Shown here: positions 1 through 7,841 of the stretch, one piece after another
Layout of the letters: every line of letters starts with the position of its first letter
How positions within the stretch are numbered: the stretch's first letter is position 1
From: Bog-532 sp963775825
Lineage (GTDB): Bacteria; Actinomycetota; Actinomycetes; Streptosporangiales; Streptosporangiaceae
Direction of reading: 5' to 3'
Assembly (NCBI GenBank): GCA_963775825.1
Contig: CAVZKY010000067.1
Location: forward strand, 1 to 64,000
Length of the DNA stretch: 64,000 nucleotides
Made by a program: the position numbers and the translations under genes
Notes under the pieces: generated by a model
What the model was told of the DNA's origin: nothing
Seen by the model: only the letters and a program-made list of their open reading frames with translations
Databases searched by the model: none

Positions 1-115
1 GCTTCGGTTGGCTCGCTGGCTTCACCCCCGTGCACGAATGGATGATCTGTGCGAGCGCTTTCGTCTCCAGCCGCGGTTTGAGGGCAGCCAGCGCTCTGCC
101 TTTCCCGGGCCGGCT

Positions 116-481
116 CTAGCCGGACTGGGTGATCCGCTCGCCGATTGCCAGCCGGTGACCGCCGGGCATCTCCACCACAAAGTCGCGCAGGCCCCACGGA
201 TGGTCGGTCAGGCCCGCGACAACCGGGGCGCCGCGTGCCGCGCACCGCTCATGCAGGTCATCCACGCCAGTGACACCGATATAGGCGGCGGTCGTGGCGT
301 TGATACCAGGGCTCGCCGACTGGACCAGCGCGAGCCCCACCGCGTCGCGGCGCAGCAGCATCAGGCCCATCTCCGGCTCGTCGACTTCGACCTCGAACCC
401 GAGCACATCACGCAAGAATGCGGCGGCGGGCGCCAGTTCGCCCACTTCCAGATTGGGCAGGCAGCTCAAGAACTCGGTCAC
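116..481 (-). CDS. VOC (glyoxalase/bleomycin-resistance fold) family protein
   Basis: This 121-residue protein has the single-module vicinal-oxygen-chelate layout: an N-terminal LEVGELAPAAAFLRDVLGF beta-alpha unit, a middle IGVTGVDDLHERCAARG unit, and a C-terminal PWGLRDFVVEMPGGHRL strand. Family members bind a metal or small ligand as dimers and act in dioxygenase, isomerase or resistance roles. Nothing here identifies the substrate. The start is a GTG, because the nearby ATG is in another frame. It stands alone, with no operon partner, and the region downstream runs into the window edge. A second, unrelated VOC gene lies at 3121. Family assignment is secure; function is unknown. Confidence 0.8.
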   Translation of the reverse strand: MTEFLSCLPNLEVGELAPAAAFLRDVLGFEVEVDEPEMGLMLLRRDAVGLALVQSASPGINATTAAYIGVTGVDDLHERCAARGAPVVAGLTDHPWGLRDFVVEMPGGHRLAIGERITQSG

Positions 482-700
482 CGCCGCATACTAGCCGCCA
501 TGCGAGCGCTGCGCTGGCACGGAGATGATCGCGCTCATGGCTGATCCCCACAGCCCTGCCGGCCCAGGAGCGGCGCCCTTATCACCGCTGCAGAAGGCGG
601 CCCGATACTCCCCCGAACCAGATCTGGATTTTGCCCGCGGTGAATGATCGGCGCTCGTCTCGAGGGACGCGCACACTCCCGCCGTTCTGTACGCTCGCGA

Positions 701-2779
701 CTAGCGCGGACTTCCGCTCCGGCAAATCAGCCTTAGCTGTTTTGATGGGGGCTGGTCGCTGACCTGCAATGCTCCGGAGGCCGGGCCGGGATATCCGGTC
801 CTGGCGAAGGTATGAATAGCGGTTGGATCGCGCGACTGAAGATCGTTATCTATACGAGACATAGCAGGCTTGCGGGTGAAATGCCCGGTTCAGGATCGCT
901 CATACGGTTGGAAACAGGCACGGGAAGGAAGCTACCGGGCGAGATGCCGGCGGGACGGGTGACCATGGCCCTGTGATAGATCACACGGCATGACCGCGGT
1001 ATCGGCCCCACGGCCGGGATGGGAGCTGCTGGCCGGCCAGGTGAACCAGCGGCGGTATGAGGCGCTGCGCGCCTACCTGTATGAGGGCGCCTCGCTGCAG
1101 CAGGCCGCCGATGCCGCCGGCTACACCCGCAGCGCGCTGGCGTCCCTGGTCCGCGACCTGCGGGCCGGGAAGGTGACCGTGTTCGCGCCACCGGGCGTCC
1201 CGGGCCGCAAGGGCGCCCCGAAAAAGGACGCGGCCCGCGGCCGGGTCATCGAGCTGCGCCGCGAGGGCTTGTCGGTCTATGAGATCAGCATGCGGGTCAC
1301 CCGGGAGGGGACCCCGCTGGGCCGCAGCGCGGTCAGCGACATCCTGCGCGAGGAAGGATTCGGCCGGCTGGTCCGCGGCGCGGCGCCTGAGGCCAGCACC
1401 AGCCCGTCCACCTCCGGCCGCGACACCCGGCTGCCGGCCGCCTCGGTCATCGACTTCGGCTCTGTTCCCCCGCGCGCCCATACCGCCATGGCCGGGCTGC
1501 TGCTGACAGTCCCGGACCTGGTCGCCCTGGACCTGCCTGGCCTGGCTGAGGCGGCCGGCTACCCCGGCACCCGCGTCATCCCGGCCGTGTCCTGGCTGCT
1601 GTCCCTGCTCGCCCTCAAGCTCACCGCCACCCGGCGCGTGTCTCATGTCGATGACCTGCTCGCCGACCCCGCACCCGCGCTGCTGGCCGGGCTGGCGGTC
1701 CTGCCGAAGAAGACCGCGCTGACCGACTACTCCTACCGGCTATCGCATGACCACCAGCTGCGGTTCCTGGCCGCCCTGGACAAGCAGATGATCGGCTCCG
1801 GCCTGGCCACCGCGGACGAGGCGATCTTCGACCTGGACTTCCACGCCATCATGCACTGGGGCCACGACCCCGCGCTGGAGAAGCACTACGTCCCCACGCG
1901 GTCCCAGCGCGCCCGCTCGGTGCTGACCTTCTTCGCCCAGGACACCGGCACCCACAATCTCGTCTACGCCAACGCCGACCTGTCCAAGGCAACCCAGAAC
2001 CGCGAGGTCATCGCCTTCTGCGACCACTGGAAGCACGTATCGGGAGCCGACCCGGCGATGCTGATCATGGACCAGAAAGTCACCACCCAGCCCATCCTCG
2101 GCGAACTCGACGCCCGCGGCGTCAAGTTCGCCACCTTGCGGATGCGCTCGCCCAGCCTCCTCAAACGCATCAGCAGCCTGGCCGCAAGCGACTACAAGAC
2201 CGTCACCCTGAACCGGCCCGGACCCCACAACCGGCCCCGCGTGCACGAGGACGCAGCCGTGAAACTCACCAGCTACCCCGGAACGGTCCGCCAGCTCATC
2301 GTCACCGGCCTCGGCCGCGACGCCCCCACCGTCATCATCACCAACGACACCCAGATCACCACCAAAGCGCTGATCGGGCACTACGCCCGCAGGATGACCA
2401 TCGAGCAGCGGCTCGCCGAGATCATCCAGGCGTTCTGCGCCGACGCCCTCTCCAGCGCCGTCAACCTCAACGTCGACCTCGACGTCGTGCTATGCGTTCT
2501 GGCCCAGGCCCTCACCGCCGCCTTCCGGCTCCGCCTGCCCGGCAACTACGCCCACGCCACCCCCGACACCCTCCAGCGCCGCTTCCTCGACACCCCCGGC
2601 GAAATCATCAGCGACGGCACCGGCATAACCGTCAAGATCAACCGCCGCGCCTACTCGCCCGTCCTCCGCCACGCCACCCTGCCCGGTGACACCACCGTCC
2701 CCTGGTGGGGCGGACGCGAGCTCCACTTCGAATTCACCTGACCCAAGGGCCGAAGTACCGGTGCGGAAGTCCGCGCTAG
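701..2779 (+). mobile_element. Complete IS4-like insertion sequence with terminal inverted repeats
   Basis: The element is bounded by CTAGCGCGGACTTCCGC repeats. The left copy is 701-722 and the right copy, inverted, is 2758-2779; 21 of 22 bases match. It contains one transposase gene (990-2741). About 270 bp lie between the left repeat and the start codon, more than usual for an IS leader. I see no clear target-site duplication outside the repeats, so the outermost bases are uncertain by a few positions. The 482-700 stretch outside it shows no convincing gene. Confidence 0.7.
990..2741 (+). CDS. IS4-like DDE transposase with N-terminal double HTH
   Basis: This 583-residue transposase has two helix-turn-helix-like blocks in roughly residues 20-135 (one around LQQAADAAGYTRSALASLV, one around LSVYEISMRVTREGTPLG), which should bind the terminal repeats. 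The catalytic region follows. A first aspartate lies in the FDLDFHAIMHWG segment and a second in LIMDQKV. The IS4-type signature Y-x2-R-x3-E appears in YARRMTIEQRLAEI, although the usual lysine six residues later is isoleucine. The frame is uninterrupted and the terminal repeats are nearly perfect, so the element looks recent and possibly active. The family name is inferred from the Y-R-E signature; a related IS1634-like group is the alternative. Confidence 0.8.
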   Translation: MTAVSAPRPGWELLAGQVNQRRYEALRAYLYEGASLQQAADAAGYTRSALASLVRDLRAGKVTVFAPPGVPGRKGAPKKDAARGRVIELRREGLSVYEISMRVTREGTPLGRSAVSDILREEGFGRLVRGAAPEASTSPSTSGRDTRLPAASVIDFGSVPPRAHTAMAGLLLTVPDLVALDLPGLAEAAGYPGTRVIPAVSWLLSLLALKLTATRRVSHVDDLLADPAPALLAGLAVLPKKTALTDYSYRLSHDHQLRFLAALDKQMIGSGLATADEAIFDLDFHAIMHWGHDPALEKHYVPTRSQRARSVLTFFAQDTGTHNLVYANADLSKATQNREVIAFCDHWKHVSGADPAMLIMDQKVTTQPILGELDARGVKFATLRMRSPSLLKRISSLAASDYKTVTLNRPGPHNRPRVHEDAAVKLTSYPGTVRQLIVTGLGRDAPTVIITNDTQITTKALIGHYARRMTIEQRLAEIIQAFCADALSSAVNLNVDLDVVLCVLAQALTAAFRLRLPGNYAHATPDTLQRRFLDTPGEIISDGTGITVKINRRAYSPVLRHATLPGDTTVPWWGGRELHFEFT

Positions 2780-3120
2780 CTAAAACGTGTTCATCGGTGC
2801 CGTGCAGATTTGGGATATCTGAGCGGCCGAGGACGGTCGCCGGTCAAGCATCTCGCGGCTGGCCTTGAGGGCGTCTCGGGCAGGGGGGTGCGATGGTGGG
2901 ACCGGCATGGGTCACAGAAGAGCAGGCCAGCGTGCCCGCCGAGCAGGTCTGCTGGAACTGCGCCGCTGCTACGCGCTGTTCCCTGACACAGGCGGCAACG
3001 TGTCCCCGGGCGGGAGGTGATGCCCGCTCCTGATGCATGTCCGTCTCATTCAAGACCCCGCTAGTCTCGCGCACCGATCATTGTCTGCAGCACACCGGCC
3101 AGAGAATGAGGAACTCGACC
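2780..3120. other. Intergenic, no gene seen
   Basis: Between the IS end and the second VOC gene I find no reading frame with family features and no clear RNA gene. The last bases hold a GAGGA ribosome-binding site for the gene at 3121. Confidence 0.5.
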
Positions 3121-3564
3121 ATGAAGCCGCGCATCCATGTCATCACCCTTGCGGTAGCTGACCTCGATCGGGCCCTGGCGTTCTACCGCGACGGGCTGGG
3201 CTTCCGGACCGAAGGCGTGATCGGTACCGAGTTCAAAGGGGACGAGACCATTCCCGACGGGACCACGGCGGTGTTCCACCTCGACGGCGGGCTCATGCTG
3301 TCTATATATCCGCGCTCCGAGCTCGCCAAAGACGCCCTCATCCTACTGAGCGCAGCAAAGCCCGGCGAGTTCAGCATCGGGCACGCGGTGGCCAACCGGG
3401 CCGAGGTCAACGAAGTCATCGCACAGGCCAAAGCAGCCGGAGCAGCCCTCACCGACTCACCTCACGACCGGCCGTGGGGCATCTACTCGGGATACTTCCA
3501 AGATCCCGACGGCCACCTCTGGGAGATCATCTGGAACCCCGCGCTCGACCTCGCCCCGTCCTGA
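3121..3564 (+). CDS. VOC family protein (glyoxalase-like)
   Basis: This 147-residue protein starts at ATG 3121, which sits behind a GAGGA ribosome-binding site; a longer reading from 3037 has no such site. It begins with IHVITLAVADLDRALAFYRDGLGF, the classic first VOC module, and ends with PWGIYSGYFQDPDGHLWEIIWNP, the second, with the glutamate of WEI in the usual metal-ligand position. Proteins of this type are small dimeric metalloenzymes or binding proteins. The substrate cannot be read from the sequence. It is a single-gene unit between a mobile element and degraded sequence. Confidence 0.85.
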   Translation: MKPRIHVITLAVADLDRALAFYRDGLGFRTEGVIGTEFKGDETIPDGTTAVFHLDGGLMLSIYPRSELAKDALILLSAAKPGEFSIGHAVANRAEVNEVIAQAKAAGAALTDSPHDRPWGIYSGYFQDPDGHLWEIIWNPALDLAPS

Positions 3565-3999
3565 GTGGCCACGACCCAAGCGGGGCATCGACTTGGGACG
3601 CCCGTTTAGCGGCCGCCGGAAGCAGAATTGGTCACTATGCACACGTCCCCGACAGTGCGCATCTCGTAGCATCGCGCTCGTAATTAGCGATCCGGCGGAG
3701 GCAGCCACCGGCCTTTCGTCACGCCCTGTAGTTGCCGCTGCTCTCGACTTGACACGCGATATCCGCCGATCTGCACGTCGGCCGCGGTCTGCCGGCACGC
3801 CGTCAGCGGCGCGCCGAAAGGTTTATATGCGAGTACCACCGCGCCCCGGCGTGGCTGGGGAAGCTCTCAGCCGGCTCCTGCTCGGCCTACTGGAACGGGG
3901 AGTCGCCTGCATGGTTTCCCTAACTACGGCCGAGGCTGGGGTTCAAGGTTCGCGGGATGACAGACGGTGCCACTCGGCCTAATCTCATCCGGTCCAGTC
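3565..3999. other. Intergenic, no gene seen
   Basis: No frame in this stretch has recognisable family features. The reading frames that remain open look like random high-GC frames. It leads into the degraded methyltransferase at 4000. Confidence 0.45.
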
Positions 4000-4350
4000 G
4001 GCAGGGGGCTGCGATGTATGACGCGATCGCCCGCACATGACGCGGACCGGCGCCGCAGCAGATGCCCACACGGTCCATCCCGAGGTCGCGCTTGGAACGC
4101 GAATTGCGCCATCTCGAAGCGCGTGCATCCGAACGGCTCAAGCGCGAGAGGGAAGGCCCCGCTGCGTGGTCCCGGACCATAGGGCCTGCATCGTCGGCGA
4201 GGATGCGGCATGCCTCCGCGTAGCCGTACCCGTCACGCGTTTGATCTGGGTGCGTTGGTGCCAGCCTCACCATCGCGGGCAGCCCGAGCCCCCGGATGAC
4301 CTCCAGCGCGATGAGCGCCTCGCCGAGGTAGTCATTGGTCTCGGAGATGA
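4000..4350 (-). pseudogene. Remnant of a homocysteine S-methyltransferase
   Basis: Reading the minus strand downward, one frame gives ETNDYLGEALIALEVIRGLG, then LPAMVRLAP and TRDGYGYAEACRILAD, which is the central part of the cobalamin-independent homocysteine S-methyltransferase family (betaine/S-methylmethionine type). After a frame change comes PFGCTRFEMAQFAF, and after another VGICCGAGPRHVRAIAS, the conserved C-terminal segment with the zinc-binding cysteine pair. The N-terminal third is absent and at least two shifts separate the pieces, so this is a dead gene. In living members the enzyme transfers a methyl group to homocysteine to make methionine. Confidence 0.6.
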
Positions 4351-4390
4351 CGGATCACGCACCGATTCGGCAAGGAGCCTCCTGCCCGGG

Positions 4391-5412
4391 TCAGCCCTTG
4401 GTGGCATGGGCAAGCGCCCTCAAGGAGGCGACCTGCTCGGTGTTGCCGATGACCACCAGGACGTCCCCGTCCTTAATCTGCTCCTCCGGCGCCGGGTTGG
4501 TGCGGAAATCCTGGCTCGGGTGGCGGACGGCGAGGACCAGCACACCGGTGCGGGCGTGGACCCGGGCGCTGCGCAGCGTCTGGCCCACGAGCGGCGAGCC
4601 GGAGGGGACGTCGATCTCCTGGAGGCGGAACTCGAGGCTGGCGTCGTGCATGACCACGTCGAGGAACTCGGCCACGTGCGGCTGCACGGCCAGCGCCGCC
4701 ATGCGGGCGCCGCCGAGGTCCTGCGGGTTGACGACCCGGTCGGCGCGGCCTGGAGCAGCTTGGGGACGGCGGCGTCGGACGCCGTCCGGGCGACGATGAA
4801 CAGGTCGCGGCGCATCGAACGGCCCGTCAGGGCCACGTACAGATTCTCGGCGTCGCCGTTGAGAGCGGTGATGAGCACACGGGCCCGCTCGATGCCCGCC
4901 GCCCGCAGGACCTCCTCGTCCGTGGCGTCCCCGCACACCGAGGGGCCGTCCACGGTGGCGATCCGCCCGGGAGACGAGTCGACGACCACGACCTCGGCGT
5001 GGCTGGTGCGCAGGGAGCGGGTGATGGCCCGGCCGACCCGCCCCCAGCCGCACACCACGACGTGGCCGTGCATCCCGCTGATCTGCCGTTGCATCCTGCG
5101 CCTCCCGAACTCATCAGCGAGGTAGCCCTCGACGAGCATCTCGACCAGCATGCTGAAGGTATAGGCCGCGGTCCCCACCCCGGTCAGGATGAGGACGATA
5201 GTGAACACCTTCTGGCCAGCGCTGAACTTATGCACCTCGCCGAAGCCGACGGTGGACACCGTGATCACCGTCTGGAAGACGGCGTCGAGCAGCCCGTAGC
5301 CAAAGGCCACGTAGCCGATGGTGCCGCCCACCAGGACCAGGAGCAGGCCGATGAGCCCCAGCCGGAGGTTTCTCGAGGCCCGGTTCCATCGGGTTGACAC
5401 GCCCATCGCCAT
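4391..5412 (-). pseudogene. Potassium channel with RCK (TrkA-N/TrkA-C) domain, frameshifted
   Basis: The N-terminal frame (5412 down to about 4750) has two membrane helices around a pore loop with the selectivity filter TVGFGE at residues 54-59, then an RCK nucleotide-binding domain beginning HVVVCGWGRVGRAI. The C-terminal part, including RVVNPQDLGGARMAAL and the TrkA-C domain, continues in another frame. Near 4750 the expected GCC-GGC-GCC-GAC reads one base short, so a single-base deletion explains the break. If real, the protein ends after the RCK-N domain; if a sequencing error, the gene encodes an intact channel of about 340 residues. It would sit in the cytoplasmic membrane and gate K+ in response to a nucleotide or cation. 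Confidence 0.75.
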
Positions 5413-5674
5413 GGCGTCATTGTGCCCGCAACCGATCAGGGCCGTTGCGCCCCGCGACCGGCGGCACAGCGAGGGCTAGCCTGCCGTTCCGTGGACCAGC
5501 CCCCGACGGGCCGGGACGCGACCGACTCCGGTCGCGGCAGCGCCCCCGCGCGCCACGGGAACGTGGCGGCACCCGCCTCAGCCAGGCTTGGTCGCACAGA
5601 AGCCGCAGTACTGCCGTCAGCCCAGCCTGCATTCCATGATCACGACATGCGCGTACAGAAACGGCCGCCCGCCG

Positions 5675-5708
5675 GGTAGCCCCGGCCGGTTTCCCGACCG
5701 GGGCTACC
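5675..5708 (-). ncRNA. Group II intron domain VI hairpin
   Basis: The arms GGTAGCCCCGG and CCGGGGCTACC close around a short GC-rich loop directly after domain V, as expected for the branch-point domain at the 3' end of a group II intron. The bulged branch adenosine cannot be assigned with confidence. Confidence 0.55.
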
Positions 5709-5711
5709 TCA

Positions 5712-5746
5712 GAACCGTGCGTGCCACTCATCGCGGCACACGGCTC
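5712..5746 (-). ncRNA. Group II intron domain V
   Basis: The 35-nt segment starts GAGCCGTGTGCCGCG and ends GGCACGCACGGTTC, folding into the two-part hairpin that forms the catalytic core of group II introns. The stop codon of the intron-encoded protein overlaps its first bases, which is the normal arrangement. Confidence 0.75.
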
Positions 5747-6928
5747 AAGCAAGCCGCGAGGGCGTTGCAGGTTGAAGTGCGGGTTTCCTGCGCTGGCGGG
5801 CCTGGAGCGCCCGCTGGCAGGATGCGTGCACGAGGCGGGTCTGGTCACCGTCGGCTGGGCCTGGTCTGCCGTGGGTGAGATAGCTGGCGGCTATCGCCTT
5901 GCGGGTGACGTGCAGCCACCACCGTTCCCACTGCTCGGGAGACTGGGGTGGCTGATCGGCGGAGATCAGGTAGTCGCCGCAAAGCGGGCAGAGCCCGTCC
6001 TGCCTGGATAGCAGGCGCAGGCTGTACCTGTCGAGCGGAGGTTTCACCTTCTTGCGCCGTTCGGCCCAGTAGCTGGCCAGGGCGGGGTCATCGGGGGATG
6101 CCGCGCCCTTGACCGGCACGTGCCGTTCGATGGCCGTCCAGGAGAACCTGACCAGGTAGGCGCCGTTGTCGCGGTCGCCGAATACCCAGTGGTCGTTCCT
6201 GAACTTGTTGAACTTGCTGAAGTACCGGCCGACGATCCAGCGCTTCGGCTTGTTCTCGTGGCGCCATGTGGCCCACTTGTAGGTGATGTGCCACAGGTAA
6301 TGATCCAGGGAACCGAACAGCCTGGATGACACCACGCCCCGGTAGTAGGCAGCCCACCCGGATGATCGGGTTGAGCGCGGCGATGACCGCCATCGCGTTG
6401 CCGCCGCGCAGGGTGCGCAGTTCGGACGCGAGCCGTTCCCGGACCCGCCTGATGGCCGCCTGGGATGGCTTGATCAGCAGCTTGCGGTTGGGGTAGCGGC
6501 GGACGTTGAACCCGAGGAAGTCCAAGCCCTCGCTGAGGTGGACGATCTTCGTCTTATCCTCGTTAAAGGCCAGGCCCCGGGGCGCCAGCCACTCCGCGAG
6601 CCGCGCCTTGACCTGTTCGGCCTGCTGCTGGCTGTGGCAGAGCACGACCACGTCGTCGGCGTACCTGACCGCGACCGGGGACCCTCGCTCGGTGCCCCCG
6701 GCGCGCGGGCCGCGAGCCCGGTAGCGGACCCCGGCGGCCTCCTCCAGCCCGTGCAACGCGACGTTCAGCAAGCAGGGTGAAATCACGCCGCCCTGTGGAG
6801 TTCCCTCCACGGTCGGCGCGAAGCCCTTGCCCGCCTCGAACACGCCCGCCTTCAGCCAGCCCCGGATCATGTCCCTGGCCGGGAACGACCCGAGAGAGGC
6901 GAGAAGGTGGTCATGATCGATGCGGTCG
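5745..6928 (-). pseudogene. ltrA: Group II intron RT/maturase, C-terminal part
   Basis: From the element junction downward the frame reads FDRIDHDHLLASL, then EGTPQGGVISPCLLNVALHG (RT domain 4) and VRYADDVVVLCHS, the YADD catalytic motif of the reverse transcriptase. It continues through the thumb to ALNPIIRG. Near 6345 two bases are missing, and the maturase domain (SRLFGSLDHYLWHITYKWA) continues in another frame, ending with an HNH endonuclease (CPLCGDYL and the LVHASC half). In intact introns this protein promotes splicing and target-primed reverse transcription. Here it is separated from its N-terminus by the recombinase element and also frameshifted. Confidence 0.8.
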
Positions 6929-6940
6929 AACGACTACTGG
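6921..6940. repeat. Left junction (attL) of the serine-recombinase element
   Basis: Intron RT sequence ends TGCGGTCG-AA and element sequence begins CGACTACT. The AA at 6929-6930 is shared with the right junction. Joining the outer flanks across one AA gives GTCGAAACAGGC, which on the minus strand encodes the expected A-C-F-D of the RT motif. Confidence 0.65.
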
Positions 6941-7343
6941 TCTTACTACGGGCTTCGAGGACCTCGCCGAGGCGATCCGTGCGTGGGCGAAGGGCTGTCT
7001 GCCGACCGAGGCGGCGGCTGAGCTGCTGATCGCGCACCGGGGCTGGCTGGAGCGGGAGGATTTCCTGCGGGTCGCGGTCGAGGCGGGGTGGGAGCCGTTC
7101 CGGGACCGGGAGGTCGCGGCCATCGATTTCGCCGCGGCAGCCAGCGCCGTGCAGGGCATGCTGCCGTGCTCGGACGGGGAGCGGCAGGTGGTACTGGTCG
7201 CGGCCAGCATCGCCGGGGGCATCCCGGTCGACCTGCGGGAGGCGGCCTTGTGCATGGACGCGGCGAACGCCGCGCGGGCCGCCCGGGCGGTATGCCACGC
7301 CGCCGGGTGCCGCGTGCAGGTGGCGGCGGAGGAAGGCCGGTGA
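6931..7343 (+). CDS. First gene of the recombinase element; start codon lost on integration
   Basis: From the junction the frame reads TTTGLTTGFEDLAEAIRAW, then EAAAELLIAHRGWLEREDF and a helical C-terminal half, ending at 7343. There is no usable start codon inside the element before the well-packed protein sequence begins, and reading back into the intron gives unrelated residues. If the element ends are joined, ATGGATTCAACGACTACT is formed behind a GGGAG ribosome-binding site, giving an intact protein of about 138 residues starting MDSTTTGLTTGFEDL. I do not recognise a domain. Its stop overlaps the GTG of the next gene. Confidence 0.6.
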
Positions 7344-7837
7344 CCGCCGCGCTGCCGGGCACGGTGGTAATCACGCGCCCGCGTCATCCGCTGGGCGGGC
7401 GGGAACTGCGGGTGCTGGGCGGGATGCGCCGGCACGGGCAGCTGGAGCTGCTGCTGGTGCTGCCCGACGGCAGCAAGCGGCTGATCCCGGCGGAGTGGAC
7501 CAGCCAGCACGCTGCCGGGGCGGCTAGTGGCGGTGGCGCAGATCACGATGGCAGGGGCGCGGGGACGCTGGGGTCGGTGGCTGACCTGCTGGCTGCGTCT
7601 GCCCTGGTTTCCGCGTTTTCCGCCGGTAACCGGGAGGAACGGGAGCAGGCTGCACGAAAGCCACCGGCCAAGGAGGACAATCGTGCAGCCTGTGCAGCTC
7701 AGTCTGCTGCCGGACCCGGTTCCGGCGCCACCCCCGGACCTGCTCGCCCGGCTCCCTGGATCGCAGGTCACAGCGGCGATCATGCTGCTGGCCGGCCTGA
7801 TCGCCAAGGCGGGCCGGCCGGAGGTGACCGGGGATGA
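7340..7837 (+). CDS. DUF5372-like protein of the recombinase element
   Basis: The gene starts at GTG 7340, overlapping the previous stop by the GTGA pattern. Residues 1-55 (VVITRPRHPLGGRELRVLGG, then LELLLVLPDGSKRLIPAEWT) resemble small beta-rich proteins annotated DUF5372 that are commonly found beside recombinases; this link is from memory of the family. The following residues contain GTLGSVADLLAASALVSAFS and a charged tail. The last 50 codons overlap the next small gene in another frame, so the natural end may be nearer 7690 and the frame may have been extended by mutation. Its role in excision or regulation is unknown. Confidence 0.55.
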   Translation: MTAALPGTVVITRPRHPLGGRELRVLGGMRRHGQLELLLVLPDGSKRLIPAEWTSQHAAGAASGGGADHDGRGAGTLGSVADLLAASALVSAFSAGNREEREQAARKPPAKEDNRAACAAQSAAGPGSGATPGPARPAPWIAGHSGDHAAGRPDRQGGPAGGDRG

Positions 7838-7841
7838 GTGA
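7683..7841 (+). CDS. Small protein upstream of the serine recombinase
   Basis: A 52-residue frame begins at GTG 7683 directly after a strong AAGGAGGAC ribosome-binding site and ends with the recombinase start (ATGAGTGA overlap). It reads VQLSLLPDPVPAPPPDLLAR and then QVTAAIMLLAGLIAKAG, a proline-rich segment followed by one helix. The strong RBS and translational coupling support expression. A recombination directionality factor or a simple coupling peptide are both possible; I cannot choose between them. Confidence 0.6.
   Translation: MQPVQLSLLPDPVPAPPPDLLARLPGSQVTAAIMLLAGLIAKAGRPEVTGDE

Noticed and set aside
3593..3982. 129-codon plus-strand frame after the second VOC gene
   Set aside because: No ribosome-binding site, no domain, and composition like random high-GC sequence.
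4037..5125. Long plus-strand frame of 362 codons
   Set aside because: It lies opposite the K+ channel gene and has no family features; the minus-strand proteins are clearly recognisable.
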